In this document: piece after piece, positions 1 to 9,038 of the stretch
Layout: the number at the start of each line of letters is the position of its first letter
Position numbering within the stretch: the first letter of the stretch is position 1
DNA from: Mesostigma viride
Lineage: Eukaryota > Streptophyta > Mesostigmatophyceae > Mesostigmatales > Mesostigmataceae
Assembly: GCA_009746045.1 (NCBI GenBank)
Contig: RPFO01000041.1
Location: 9,270,468 to 9,330,467, forward strand
Direction of reading: 5' to 3'
Length of the DNA: 60,000 nucleotides
Made by a program: the position numbers and the translations under genes
Notes under the pieces: model-generated
What the model was told of the DNA's origin: nothing
Database searches by the model: none
What the model saw: the letters and a program-made list of their open reading frames with translations, nothing else

Positions 1-495
1 CTGGAAACCAAATGACCATGGTATCATAGTTAATAGTAATCTTATTATCCTGGTGCCAATCTAATCCTAGTAGTACATCAGCGGTAGTGATAGGGCCTAT
101 AGTGGCCGTCAGGTTGACAGTACGTCCTTGTATAACCATGGGAAGGGACACCGTACCCGGGGAATGACTGGTGCGACCATCAGCATAATGAACAGTAACG
201 GGTTTGGTGTGAGGGGTAGGGACTAGTCCTAAACGTCTAACTAGGGCCTCGCTCACAAAGGAGCTAGCCGCACCGCTATCTACCAACACAGAGACATTCA
301 AGAGTTCATCAGCATGCAAGAAGGGGTCTACAACAGTGTGAGGGACGGTTAAACCACCATTTAAGAACATAAGAGGACGCACACGTAGTGGTAGGGATGA
401 TTCAGCTCCTACAGAGGTTATAAAAACAGGCAAGCAAAAATTAATATCTGGGGTACTATCTAAGGACCTGTCCAGGTTACCCCCGGCTGACAGGC
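1..495 (-). CDS. Ty3/gypsy pol, aspartic protease part (continues past left edge)
   Basis: This is the start of pol of a minus-strand Ty3/gypsy element. The minus strand encodes an aspartic protease with the active-site motif LVDSGAASSFV and, further on, VLLGLDWHQDN, as in retroviral-type proteases that cut Gag and Gag-Pol. It lies directly after gag in the -1 frame, so it is probably made as a Gag-Pol fusion. The frame is open from the gag overlap to the window edge. The plus-strand copy at about 11,480-11,990 encodes nearly the same protein but has a 1-nt deletion near 11,669 that this copy lacks. RT, RNase H and integrase lie outside the window. Confidence 0.85.
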
Positions 496-2226
496 CTACT
501 GTTCCCCCTCCCCCCCCAAATCCATAGGAACGAACCCCGAAGAAGACCCTGGCGGAAAAGCCACTGCTGGAGGGTCACGAGGGATTGAAGAGGGTGCGGG
601 AGCCTGATTATCATAGGGGAACCCTGGGGATCCTGTCTGCACAGCATTCAGCCTACTAGGGGTAGCTGAAGGAATGCGTCCTGAAGTGGGACGAATAGGA
701 GCACGCTGAGGGGTACGAGGAGGGCGAGCGTCGGGATGAGGGGGAGCACCCGAAAGGAACTTGGGGCACTCACGTTTAAGATGACCTACTTCCTTACAAT
801 GATAGCAGGTAATATGAGAGACATCCAGAGCTGAAAGGTCAGTCACACAGATATCTAATTCTTCTACATAGGAGTTCTCCTCCTCAGGGGTAAGGATAAT
901 ATTATTAATACGGGAACGGGTAGGAAGAGAAGGCGTGGAGAAGAAATCTGCTACACGTAAAAGATGCTGGCGCACATGCTTGAGGGGCAGGTCAGTAAAA
1001 CGGTAGGCAGAGAACTGGCGTTTGACTTCACGCAATAGGGGTCTACTGAGGCCCTGAAGGAAGCGGGCACGCACTTCTGCACCCGACAGATCCCTAATTC
1101 GTACCATCTGAGCATCAAACTCTTTCATATATTCTTTGAAGGACTTGGTACCCTGCTGCAAGGTGCCAAAGGATAATCTATCCTGCCAATCTGCATCGGG
1201 AGGGACTAAATGGTTCTCTAAACGCTTGAACAATTCTGCTACAGAGTTTGGGTAGGCATGAGAGGCAAGAGACTCACACTGGATGAGGTTAGCAAGTTCA
1301 GGAGTAATGCAGGTAGTAAGATAATGAGGAACTAGTACAGCATCAGAGAGGCGCCACCTATTGTGGTTCTGCCAGGACTCTGTGTTCTGGGTGAGCAACA
1401 TAATGAAGGTGAAAAACTGTTGAGGGTTAGACTTGACATCCAGCTTAGGAAGGTTGGCAAAGAGGGGAAGAGCAGGAGGCTTAGGGGGATTAGAAGAATC
1501 AGTTTTTCCCATAGGGCCACTATCTTCCACTGCTACATAAGCGGGATAGAAGGAAGGGATAGGAAAAGTCTTGGGTAGGGGTCTGGAGGGAGCCACCGTT
1601 TCCGGATGGTGCCCATAGGAGAAGGGGACAGTATATTGCTCACGAAGAGAGGAATAGGCAAAATGATCATAATTCCTATCATCTAGGGGCATGGTACTGA
1701 AATCATTATTAACTTCTAAATCAGCCACACGGGTAGGAACCTGGGCAGCCTCATAGGCCGTCTCAGGGTAGGACCAGGAAGCAGGTGGGAAAAAGGGGAC
1801 TGCACTAGGGCGCCCAGAAGGGCCGACAGGGGCCGAGGTACGACCCGTGTTAATAGCAGGCATTGAAGGCACAGGGTGGGAAGGAGGCCTAGGAGCATTG
1901 TTAGTGTGTGAGGACCTGCTGGAGGGGTGAGCCAAGGTTGCAGAAGGGGCAGGGGCCTGGTTCGCAACGAAAGAAGGTTCCTCACTAAATCTGACTTGGG
2001 AAATACGTTGTTCATAGGTAGGTGGGGTAATTGAGGGACGACGGCGACCACCAGCAGCAGGAGAAGGCGGTGAGGTACGCAGAATACCTTGAGGAGTGAG
2101 ATGGTGTACCGTTTCCAAGGAGTCCCGTCGGTTACCACGAGTATTGTTATTGTTAATGTTATTAGTAGTATTATTATTATTATTATTGGTAGGTATAGGC
2201 GACATATCTCCACCCACTGGATCCAT
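496..2226 (-). CDS. gag: Gag polyprotein of minus-strand Ty3/gypsy element
   Basis: This is an intact 576-residue Gag, the capsid and nucleocapsid precursor that packages element RNA. The N-terminal 180 residues are Asn-, Pro- and Ser-rich, including an Asn run near the start encoded by a TTA/ATT microsatellite. The middle has a retrotransposon Gag domain (around NPQQFFTFIMLLTQ to KHVRQHLLRVADFF). The C-terminal part has one CCHC zinc knuckle, CYHCKEVGHLKREC (CX2CX4HX4C), then a Pro/Arg-rich tail. The ATG at 2226 is conserved in the second copy at 9194. The second copy carries two frameshifts and an insertion, so this one is the better reference for the family. Confidence 0.9.
   Translation of the reverse strand: MDPVGGDMSPIPTNNNNNNTTNNINNNNTRGNRRDSLETVHHLTPQGILRTSPPSPAAGGRRRPSITPPTYEQRISQVRFSEEPSFVANQAPAPSATLAHPSSRSSHTNNAPRPPSHPVPSMPAINTGRTSAPVGPSGRPSAVPFFPPASWSYPETAYEAAQVPTRVADLEVNNDFSTMPLDDRNYDHFAYSSLREQYTVPFSYGHHPETVAPSRPLPKTFPIPSFYPAYVAVEDSGPMGKTDSSNPPKPPALPLFANLPKLDVKSNPQQFFTFIMLLTQNTESWQNHNRWRLSDAVLVPHYLTTCITPELANLIQCESLASHAYPNSVAELFKRLENHLVPPDADWQDRLSFGTLQQGTKSFKEYMKEFDAQMVRIRDLSGAEVRARFLQGLSRPLLREVKRQFSAYRFTDLPLKHVRQHLLRVADFFSTPSLPTRSRINNIILTPEEENSYVEELDICVTDLSALDVSHITCYHCKEVGHLKRECPKFLSGAPPHPDARPPRTPQRAPIRPTSGRIPSATPSRLNAVQTGSPGFPYDNQAPAPSSIPRDPPAVAFPPGSSSGFVPMDLGGEGEQ
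510..517 (-). promoter_or_regulatory. Candidate -1 frameshift (slippery) site between gag and pol
   Basis: Eight G residues follow GATTT a few codons before the gag stop. In gag frame the run reads TTG GGG GGG G, which contains the X-XXY-YYZ type heptamer GGGGGGG. The protease frame is -1 relative to gag and is open across this point. The run is exactly eight G in the other copy too (11456-11463), although the copies differ nearby. No stimulatory stem-loop or pseudoknot was checked. Confidence 0.5.
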
Positions 2227-2319
2227 CTTTAATTACGTAAAGGAATAGGAATCAAAAGAAGAAAGCAACAAAAGAAAAAGGAAAAACCTTGGAGGTCTGC
2301 AGCAGGAACAAAATTAAAA

Positions 2320-2712
2320 TCAATCCTTTTTAACAACAGTAATGGATAGGGAACCGAATTCCAAGGTGAGAGGAGTATCTAAGCTAGAAGAGGATGCAGC
2401 CCTCTTAGGGGGAGACGAAGGAGGGGTAGCAAAATCTAGAGCTTCTACAGGAGGGCGACCATGAGGAGTAGAACGTACGTGTAGGCCTAGATCTGATACG
2501 CTATGGTCTATAAGGAATTGTTGAGCTTCCTCGAAGGTAACAAATTTCTTATACCTAATTACATTATATGTACGGTTTTGCACTATCTTCCTAGCATCTG
2601 ACCAAGAGAGGAAAATGGCTGACCATTGAGGGGTAATAACCACGTAATACTTAGCTAAACTATTATCACTAGATGAATGGGAAGGCGCAGTAAAAACACG
2701 ACGTTGACTCAT
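2320..2712 (-). CDS. ORF1: viroplasmin / RNase H1 hybrid-binding-like protein of gypsy element
   Basis: This 130-residue ORF lies between the leader and gag. Residues of about 20-70 fit the RNase H1 N-terminal hybrid-binding (caulimovirus viroplasmin, Cauli_VI) fold: KYYVVITPQWSAIFLSW, then NVIRYKKFVTFEEAQQFL. The family pattern is YxVxxGxxPGIYxxW...KxFxTxxEAxxFL. Such domains bind RNA:DNA hybrids or dsRNA; in caulimoviruses the protein carrying it also helps polycistronic translation. The rest is Ser/Pro-rich, ending in VVKKD. The plus-strand copy starts with the same residues and differs at very few positions up to an insertion. A role in reverse transcription or translation is inference. 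No catalytic RNase H core follows it, so it is a stand-alone binding domain. Confidence 0.6.
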   Translation of the reverse strand: MSQRRVFTAPSHSSSDNSLAKYYVVITPQWSAIFLSWSDARKIVQNRTYNVIRYKKFVTFEEAQQFLIDHSVSDLGLHVRSTPHGRPPVEALDFATPPSSPPKRAASSSSLDTPLTLEFGSLSITVVKKD

Positions 2713-2720
2713 GATAACTC

Positions 2721-2722
2721 AC
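2721..2722 (-). promoter_or_regulatory. Candidate 5' splice site just before ORF1
   Basis: The minus strand reads CAG|GTGAGT ending 4-5 nt before the ORF1 ATG, a full match to the 5' splice-site consensus. The same CAG|GTGAGT is at 7177-7184 before the plus-strand ORF1, although the sequence just upstream differs. A pyrimidine tract with CAG lies before gag in both copies. Splicing would remove ORF1 and bring gag near the 5' end; this is inference. Confidence 0.4.
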
Positions 2723-3784
2723 CTGGCGTGTCTTGTGATGTCAAGCTAGACGAGGTAGGGGTAGGCGACTTAGCTTGACGATCTGGATCACCGAAAGAAG
2801 AAGGAGGGCGGGAGTTTCCAGCTCTCGTCCTAAGTCAGCGGCCGGATATCCCAGCGCTCGTCCTAACACAGCGCCCCGTAACTCTGCGGGTGCGGCCGTC
2901 TAATAAAGCAGCAGCACAAGGAAAAAGGTGTAGGTACGGCGACGCTAATCGTCTCCGAACAGTAATACTCCCCGATCTAAGGCAGGAAACAACCGTAAGC
3001 AGGAAAACAAGGCTATCTACCGAAGGGCGAGCAAGAGGAGCAGGAAAAGAACGTCTTGGGGGTACAGCACCAGAGGTAGGGGCTGCAGGAAGGGTAGAAG
3101 TATAGTGACAGGGGGAGGACGTATTGGCTCACTGGCCCGTTGCTGGGCAGCCCTAACCTTAGGGGTATCAGTAGGGTTACCTTGTACCTTGAAGGCAGGG
3201 GTAGGGGAAGACCGATCAGGTTTCATAGGCAATAGTAGACACTGATATGGGAGTCGTTGAAAGATGGCGCCCAAATGGTCGTCGATGACCAACGCCGTAG
3301 CCGAGGAACTCCTGCTGTGGGGTACAACACCAACCACAAGGGTCTAAACATAGGCATATACATCCAAGCGTAAAAGAGAGTGGAAGGCGATGAACAACGT
3401 TCTAGCATCGGCGACTAGCCGAATCTATTCCTAGGCACTTTCCTATTCTAGCCGATTCCTAATGAACGGATAGGAGGCACTTGAGGTGGAGGAGGTCCTA
3501 CCTCTCCTCCCCCCCCACAAAGCATCTATGATGCTCGCCTAGAGCTAACGAGCATATAAGAAAACGCAGCAGCGTGCACGGAAAAGAGGTGTAGTCTAAA
3601 GGGACGCTAATCGTCCCACTATCCATCACTATTGAACCGTCAAACCCACTAGCTAACGTCAAACAGCATCCAGCAAGGAAATGCACAAACAGAAGGAAAA
3701 GGAAAAGGAACTAGCTACGTGAGGAGTTCATCCGCTTTGAGCAGGTCTAACGTCTAGGCAGGGCGTGTCCCGAATCGGGCAGCA
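2723..3784 (-). other. Leader between ORF0 and ORF1 of minus-strand gypsy element
   Basis: This untranslated-looking leader is about 1.06 kb, against about 0.4 kb in the plus-strand copy (6792-7189). The ORF1-proximal 250 bp match between copies. The extra part holds a 106-codon open frame (3337 to 3017) with no recognisable domain. It may be an insertion or a leader part lost from the other copy. Confidence 0.5.
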
Positions 3785-4075
3785 CTACCCCCCTAGCTTG
3801 ACGGCGACCCGCCCATTACCTGTCAAGAGGTTGTCTTCTTCTGTGCCCTGGCCGCGGAAGGCCTCTGGCGTATAGGGTTGCAAGGGAACTTCGTCGCGTC
3901 TACCTAAACCTCCGCTACCATTGTTACGCCCTGGCTCGACTCTATCCCAAACATCTCGCCTAACCTTACCTAAACTAGTGATGAGGCACCTACCTAGGAG
4001 TGAGGAGCTATATTGGCTATAAGACCTAGGACGCGACGACGCTGCTTCTCAATGCATTCCCTTATAATACGCCAT
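3785..4075 (-). pseudogene. ORF0, diverged and interrupted copy
   Basis: The minus strand from ATG (4075) to TAG (3785) is a diverged copy of the ORF0 seen at 6489-6791 and 59536-59841. The C-terminal half is conserved at protein level (NNGSGG, then LLTGNGRVAVKLGG before the stop). A TGA sits at codon 9, next to a local indel, so this copy cannot make the full product from the usual start. It spans the LTR end and the primer-binding site. Confidence 0.5.
3909..3920 (-). promoter_or_regulatory. Primer-binding site, minus-strand gypsy element
   Basis: One base after the LTR end (CGTAACA, then A) the strand reads TGGTAGCGGAGG. The initial TGG is expected for pairing with the CCA end of a primer tRNA. 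The other two copies read TGGTATCGGAGG and TGGACTCGGAGG, so only the central triplet varies. The primer tRNA was not identified. Confidence 0.55.
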
Positions 4076-4479
4076 ATACCGAATAAAACCAGGGTACTAC
4101 GAAGGAAACAATACTACACTGCCGTGACCCAAGCCTAAATGTGTTAATTCATTTAACACACGCCGAGTAACCACACAAGGAGTGGAACGTGCATAAATGG
4201 TCACCAACGGTCCAACAGGCTCGGGCCGACCTGGCCCTCGCCTGCAGAACCACAGAAACACAGGCAGGTGCACAGATGCACGCCGGTCCACTACATTCTA
4301 CAAAAGGATAAGGACCACTAATATAGTACGCGGCGCGGCGCCCAAAGGCACCCAATATACCACAGTACTGTTACGGGGACAATCATGTCCAAACTAGAAC
4401 TGCACGTAACCTAGGAACAACCGAGGCCATGGACCTAATTTACGTCCGTAACTACAACGAATTGTTACGCGACGTAACA
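3922..4479 (-). repeat. 5' LTR of minus-strand Ty3/gypsy element
   Basis: This 558-bp LTR starts TGTTACGTCGCG and ends ACGTAACA on the minus strand. It is homologous along its length to the LTRs at 6072-6642, 20105-20675 and 59136-59692 but clearly diverged from them. It includes the conserved inverted repeat TGTGTTAA/TTAACACA. It cuts into an open frame on the minus strand (4785 to 4480). Its partner LTR is outside the window. Confidence 0.9.
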
Positions 4480-4785
4480 CTCATACTTATCCAGCTCGGC
4501 ACGGTTGTCGTCACCCACAGCTGTTTCTAGAAAGTTACTGCAGCTCTTCTTTACCCGGTTAATCAGCGCCTCCACCATCTTGCCATCATGTTCCTTGAGG
4601 ACATACCCTTCTACCAGGTATGCACGGCCAAAGGTCGTTATTTGCAGTCTTAAGGTCTTTACATATTCCTTGGGACCGACGTTTTGTTTCGGCTTTTCGT
4701 CTTCGGTCGCTTTTGCATCAAATCGCTCCCACTCCTCGTCACTGCACACGTGAGCTGGTCGGAGCACTGCTACCCTTCTCGGCAT
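4480..4785 (-). pseudogene. Unrecognised ORF truncated by the LTR
   Basis: A minus-strand frame of about 100 codons starts MPRRVAVLRPAHVCSDEEWE and is cut by the LTR at 4479. It is charged and Lys/Glu-rich and I do not recognise a family. It lies just upstream of the broken Tnp2-type transposase and might belong to the same DNA transposon (for example a second protein), but nothing in the sequence proves this. Confidence 0.3.
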
Positions 4786-5699
4786 TTACAACGTTCGGTC
4801 GCACACCACCATGCAGATGACCAAGGCTGGCAAAGCCCGGAATCCCCCCGTTTTGCGAACGGAGACGGTGCCAACGTATACATGACGCACTGCACCTGCC
4901 TCTGTCCGCCGTTGGATTCAGTAGATCGACGAACCTGGAAGCATCCCGCGCAAAATTTTTTTGAACGTCTTTCGCCAAAAGCCACCAACGGCAGCTACAC
5001 AAACGGCCGGCCCGCACGCCCCGCGCGGCTGCGTGCGGATCGGCTAAACTCCGTACTGCTTGGTACATGTACAGAGGCCTCAGGAGCTAAGGCTGTACCG
5101 TTTCAGTAGACTTCTACCAATGAGCCCGTGACTAACCGATACCACCGTACACTGACCGTAATATCTACCATTTGAATGACTGGCCCAGGTTCGTGGGGCA
5201 AATGGCAGCCCTGAGAAAATGTCCGTTTGATCAAAAGGGATCGACGACATCGAAAGCGTTGGCGAGCAGACTCAAACTTGCAACGGGTGACTTAGCGGCT
5301 ATCACGGCGGCGGGTGGCACGCAGGCAGGCACCAGAAAGATGGCGGTCGGCTTTTGCTACCCACCCATGGATACCGGACTCGAGCCGATCAGTTACATCG
5401 ACACACATGCTAGCTGGCCAAATTTCTGGATATCTCCTTTCCCTTCCTCAATGGATACCTACATTGTCCAGTTGCATTGGTCATCCTCCAGGCTTCCTCA
5501 GTTTTATCGCAAAATTATGGTGGATGCGTTTCTGGAAATGTGGACAGAGCCGGACTTCATGCTCACTGTTGATTAGTGAGCGGCCAGTGGTCTCACTGCC
5601 GCAGGCGTCCCAGCGTGGCTCGATTTGTGCGCCCGATGGCAACTGGTTAGCCACGGAGGGCCGGCATTGACCATCAACGGTCGATGCCGGCCCTCCATC
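4786..5699 (+). other. Region upstream of transposase, with ORF of unknown function
   Basis: The clearest open frame is 5172-5576 on the plus strand (134 codons). It includes ISYIDTHASWPNFWI, which weakly recalls the FMDTHSSWPAF stretch in the second half of the transposase at about 21,200, so it may be a decayed internal duplication. I recognise no other gene here. Confidence 0.3.
5655..5696. repeat. Perfect 13-bp stem hairpin
   Basis: GGAGGGCCGGCAT (5655-5667) is the exact reverse complement of the sequence at 5684-5696. Inside it, GACC and GGTC can extend the stem around a 6-nt loop. It lies between the unknown ORF and the start of the transposase-like frame. It could be a terminator, a folded RNA or part of a transposon end; there is no further support for any of these. 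Confidence 0.6.
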
Positions 5700-6071
5700 T
5701 AGAGATTGTTTGAAATGCGTCAAGGACAGACAGTCGACGAATTCATGGCCGAGGAACCTGACGACGGGTCGGCCAGTGGAGAGGATGCAGCACGCCAGTT
5801 TGCTAGAAATTATGACGAAGCAGTGGCCAGAGTCAAGGACGATACGCCATTGTACCCGGGATTGAGAGCAAGGCGTTGATGTTTACATTGCAATTGCTGA
5901 CGCTAATGGGGGAAAACTCATGCCCTCAGACCTTTGCTGATGAGCTCTTTAAGCTGTTGGGAAACGTTCTCCCCGCGGGCAACACTCTGCCCGACAGTAT
6001 CTCGAAGGCACGGAAAGTGATCAAAGGCTTGGGCTTGGGGTACCGTGTGTACGATGCCTGCCCATGCGAGG
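5700..6071 (+). pseudogene. Tnp2/CACTA-type transposase, 5' part
   Basis: The plus strand encodes the N-terminal region of a Tnp2-family (CACTA/En-Spm, Plavaka-like) transposase. It reads DDTPLYPG, then after a 1-nt frame change MFTLQLLTLMGEN, FADELFKLLGNVLPAGN, KARKVIKGLGLGY and DACPCE. This follows the family order PLYPG - LLELL - LPEGN - AKK(L/I)L..LGL - ACPNDC. The frame stops at the gypsy insertion and resumes as GYLYKDKITKSCPRC after 20680. It is therefore one gene split by a 14.6-kb insertion. The frame change near 5,875 shows that it was already decaying or that an intron is unresolved. Confidence 0.75.
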
Positions 6072-6642
6072 TGTTACGTCGCGTAACAATTCGTTGTAGT
6101 TACGGACGTAAATTAGGTCTTTTGCCTCGGTTGTCCCTAGGTTTACGTGTAGCTCCTACCGGGACACTATTGTCCTCGTAACAGTACCGTGGTATATTGG
6201 GTGCCTTTGGGCGCCGCGCCGCGTACTTTACTAGTGGTCCTGATCCTTTGGTAGAATGTAGTGGACCAGCGTGCATCTGTAGATGTAGTGGACCAGCGTG
6301 CATCTGTAGGCGAGGGCCATGTCGGCCCGAGCGTGTTGGACCGTTGGTGACCATTTATGCACGTTCTACCCTTCGTGTGTGCACTCGGCGTGTGTTAAAT
6401 GAATTAACACATATAGGCTTGGGTCACGGCAGTGTAGTGTGTTTCCTTCCTCTATTCCTGGAGTAAACGGGTTTTGGTAAATGGTTGTATGGCGTATTAC
6501 AGTAACACATACGTTAATGCATTGAGATCAGCTCCGTCACGTTCGTCTTTCGCTAGGGGTTTGAGTAGAGGAGGCCTGACCAGTTTAGGTAGTATCAGGC
6601 CCATTAGAGGTAGAGGTGGAGGTAGAAATCCAAGACGTAACA
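6072..6642 (+). repeat. 5' LTR (571 bp)
   Basis: It starts TGTTACGTCGCGTAACA and ends GACGTAACA, giving an 8-bp terminal inverted repeat TGTTACGT/ACGTAACA. It carries a short tandem duplication around GTAGTGGACCAGCGTGCATC (6256-6309). Its start abuts the duplication CGAGG and its end abuts the PBS. Confidence 0.95.
6391..6411. promoter_or_regulatory. Conserved palindromic motif in the LTR
   Basis: TGTGTTAA, 5 nt, TTAACACA forms a perfect inverted repeat about 80 bp before the ORF0 start, followed by an AT-rich CATATAGG stretch. It is kept in all four LTRs of the family in the window, including the diverged ones, so it is a plausible factor-binding site near the promoter. The transcription start is not known. 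Confidence 0.4.
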
Positions 6643-6791
6643 ATGGTATCGGAGGAACTTTCGTAGGTAGAGAACGAGACGACGGTCCTTTGTCACATAC
6701 GCCTTTGCAAGAACCCTTCCGCGTCCAGGGATACGAAGACGACACTTTCTTGACAGGTAATGGGCGGGTCGCCTTCAAGCTGGGAGAGTAG
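6489..6791 (+). CDS. ORF0: RG-rich small protein read through LTR end and PBS
   Basis: This 100-residue ORF starts MAYYSNTYVNALRS inside the LTR, passes through the LTR end and the PBS, and ends TGNGRVAFKLGE in the leader. The middle is Arg/Gly-rich (RGRGGGRNPRR), like an RGG-type RNA-binding stretch. The copy at 59536 keeps the same length, frame and stop with many silent or conservative changes. The copy at 3785-4075 keeps the C-terminus. I recognise no domain family. The start is the first in-frame ATG, MAYYS, which is conserved. The part inside the 3' LTR is present again at 20522 but runs out of the element there. Confidence 0.5.
   Translation: MAYYSNTYVNALRSAPSRSSFARGLSRGGLTSLGSIRPIRGRGGGRNPRRNNGIGGTFVGRERDDGPLSHTPLQEPFRVQGYEDDTFLTGNGRVAFKLGE
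6644..6655 (+). promoter_or_regulatory. Primer-binding site
   Basis: TGGTATCGGAGG lies one base after the LTR end. It resembles the start of an initiator-tRNA-Met primer site (TGGTATC), but the match beyond that was not verified. It is also codons for Gly-Ile-Gly-Gly in ORF0. Confidence 0.6.
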
Positions 6792-7189
6792 TGCTGCCCG
6801 GTTCGGGACACGCTCTACCTAGATGCTAGACCTGCTCGCAGCGGATAAACCCTTTCGTAGATAGCCTGTCTTTCGCCTTGTTTTCCTGCTTACGGTTGTT
6901 TCCTGTCGTAGATAGGGGATTATTACTGTTCGGATCGGCCAGCGTGAGACGATTAGCGTCGCAGTACCTACACCTTTTTCCTTCGTGCTGCTGTTTTATT
7001 AGACGGCCGCACCTGCAGAGATACGGGTCGCTGTTTTAGGACGAGCGCTGGACTATTCGGTCGCTGATTTAGGACGAGCGCTGGACAATTCCGCCCTCAT
7101 GCTGCTTTCGGTGATCCAGATCGCCCAGATAAGTCGCCTACCCCTTCTTCTTCTAGCGTGACGTCACAAGACCCACCAGGTGAGTTACC

Positions 7190-7627
7190 ATGAGCCAACG
7201 TCGTGTTTTTACTGCGCCTTCCCATTCGTCCAGTGACAATAGCTTAGCTAAATATTACGTAGTTATTACCCCTCAATGGTCAGCCATTTTCCTCTCTTGG
7301 TCAGATGCTAGGAAGATAGTGCAAAATCGTACACATAATGTAATTAGGTATAAGAAATTTGTTACCTTCGAGGAAGCCCAACAATTCCTTATAGACCATA
7401 GTGTATCAGATTTAGGCCTACACGTACGTTCTACTCCTCATGGTCGCCCTCCTGTAGAAGCTCTAGATTTTGCTACCCCTCCTTCGTCTCCCCCTAAGCG
7501 GGCTGCATCCTCATCTAGCTTAGATACTCCTCTCACCTTAGAATTCGGTTCCCTATCCATCAGAGTTCCATTATACGCAATACGCGGTTATACGCGCGGG
7601 GTCCGTATAATGGATAATACGGTATAA
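7190..7627 (+). pseudogene. ORF1 (viroplasmin-like), C-terminus replaced by insertion
   Basis: This is the plus-strand copy of the 130-residue ORF at 2320-2712. It is almost identical up to SLSI (codon 123), including KYYVVITPQWSAIFLSW and RYKKFVTFEEAQQFL. A hAT-like element inserted at 7561 replaces the last residues and extends the frame to 7627 with unrelated codons. The displaced end (TVVKK) is found after the insertion at about 9047. The hybrid-binding-like domain itself is complete, so the protein may still fold. Confidence 0.6.
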
Positions 7628-9038
7628 TACGGTATTATCCGGAAATTATACGCAAATACTGGATTTAATCGTTTTTGGGGTTGTTTCATGCATTTTGATA
7701 TCATTTCAAGCAGTCCACATGTTTCTGACACTAAATTATACATGATACATGGGTTGCCACTGCTCAGCAGTGCTTGGGAACACTGGACGTGTAAACCGGG
7801 GTACCCGAGGAGCTAGATTACCTATGCATTATACCCTTAAAAACAACGCCAAATGAAATGGAAAGATGAAAAAAGCAAAAGAAGTAAGATGGCTATGCTT
7901 CCATGCAAGCAGGTCCTGGGCATCTCCATGTTTCTTGTATGCATGAGGAGCACACAAGAAGAAGGCTGACTTTGGCGAGCAAAACAAGAAATAGTGGCTA
8001 GATCTGGCCAGAAAACCACTTGTTTCGAGATGCTTTTAGCAAGAAAAAACATCGCGTTATCAAGCTTATCATATTTATAAACAATGCCAAGCACTACGTC
8101 ACTGCTTTCGATGAAGCATAAGCTAATAGCAGACAAATCTGGTCCAAAATCTGCATGTCGTCGTGGTATTCCCCAACCATCACAAGCCAATAATGCGTAG
8201 AGGCAGTAAAGCAACCAAAAGACAAGCAGAAAACCTCCATTACAGGTCTGCGATTATTTTACAATCCACCCAACAACTTGATACAGTACAATGAACACGT
8301 GAACAGGATAGCACGTACCAGATCAAAACCGCATATTACCTTTCTTGACGGAGCCAGCATGCCCACCTGATGGACGTAGCTGCGAGCCTTTCCTTGCCAT
8401 CGTCGCTTATAAATCATGTAAGGAATAACGTGAAACAGCTATCCGCGTTCAAATGTAGGGGCATTTCCCGCCTATCAACAGTTAGCACATGCACGGTCGC
8501 CACCTGGTTGCTGAAACGAGGTTGCCGCATCGAGCAGAAGGTCGAGACACATCCGCGCACATCCCAACACTGCCTGGCCAAGGATATAAGCTTTTCAAGA
8601 CCTAAGGATCATGCCTAAAATGTAAAGCGGCCATGCTCTCGTACCAGTCAGTTTTCTGTATGACTTCAATATTCGGTGCATGCCTGCCCGAGAGGCAAGG
8701 GCAGAGACCTAAACAGCATGGAGGGTTGCCATGCTACAGTGTAGCTTGCTTGTAAGATCCTTGTGTCTCACGGTCGCCAAATGTCAACCAGTGAATGGTT
8801 TCCGTAGTGTTTCTAAGTTCCCTTGCTTTCCCGCCTTGGTTCCCGCACGAAAAATTTGGCTGCCGGACCTCGGATGAGCGCGAAAACCCCATTATACGCG
8901 CGCTGATACGTGTTATTCGCCGTATTATACATAAAAATACGCAAATCGTATAAAACGGATAAAAATTATCCGCTCCACCTTGTATAACGCGTATTATACC
9001 GTATAATACCGTATAATACGCCGTATAATGGAACTCTG
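7561..9038. mobile_element. Non-autonomous hAT-like element (1478 bp) in ORF1
   Basis: The ends are CAGAGTTCCATTATACG and its reverse complement, and the element is flanked by the 8-bp direct repeat CTATCCAT (7553-7560 and 9039-9046). An 8-bp duplication and a CAG start fit the hAT superfamily. Sub-terminal repeats of CGTATAATAC type crowd the right end, as is usual for hAT transposase binding sites. There is no transposase-like ORF. The interior (7850-8230) matches, in reverse orientation, the interior of the insertion at 15209-16945. Confidence 0.85.
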
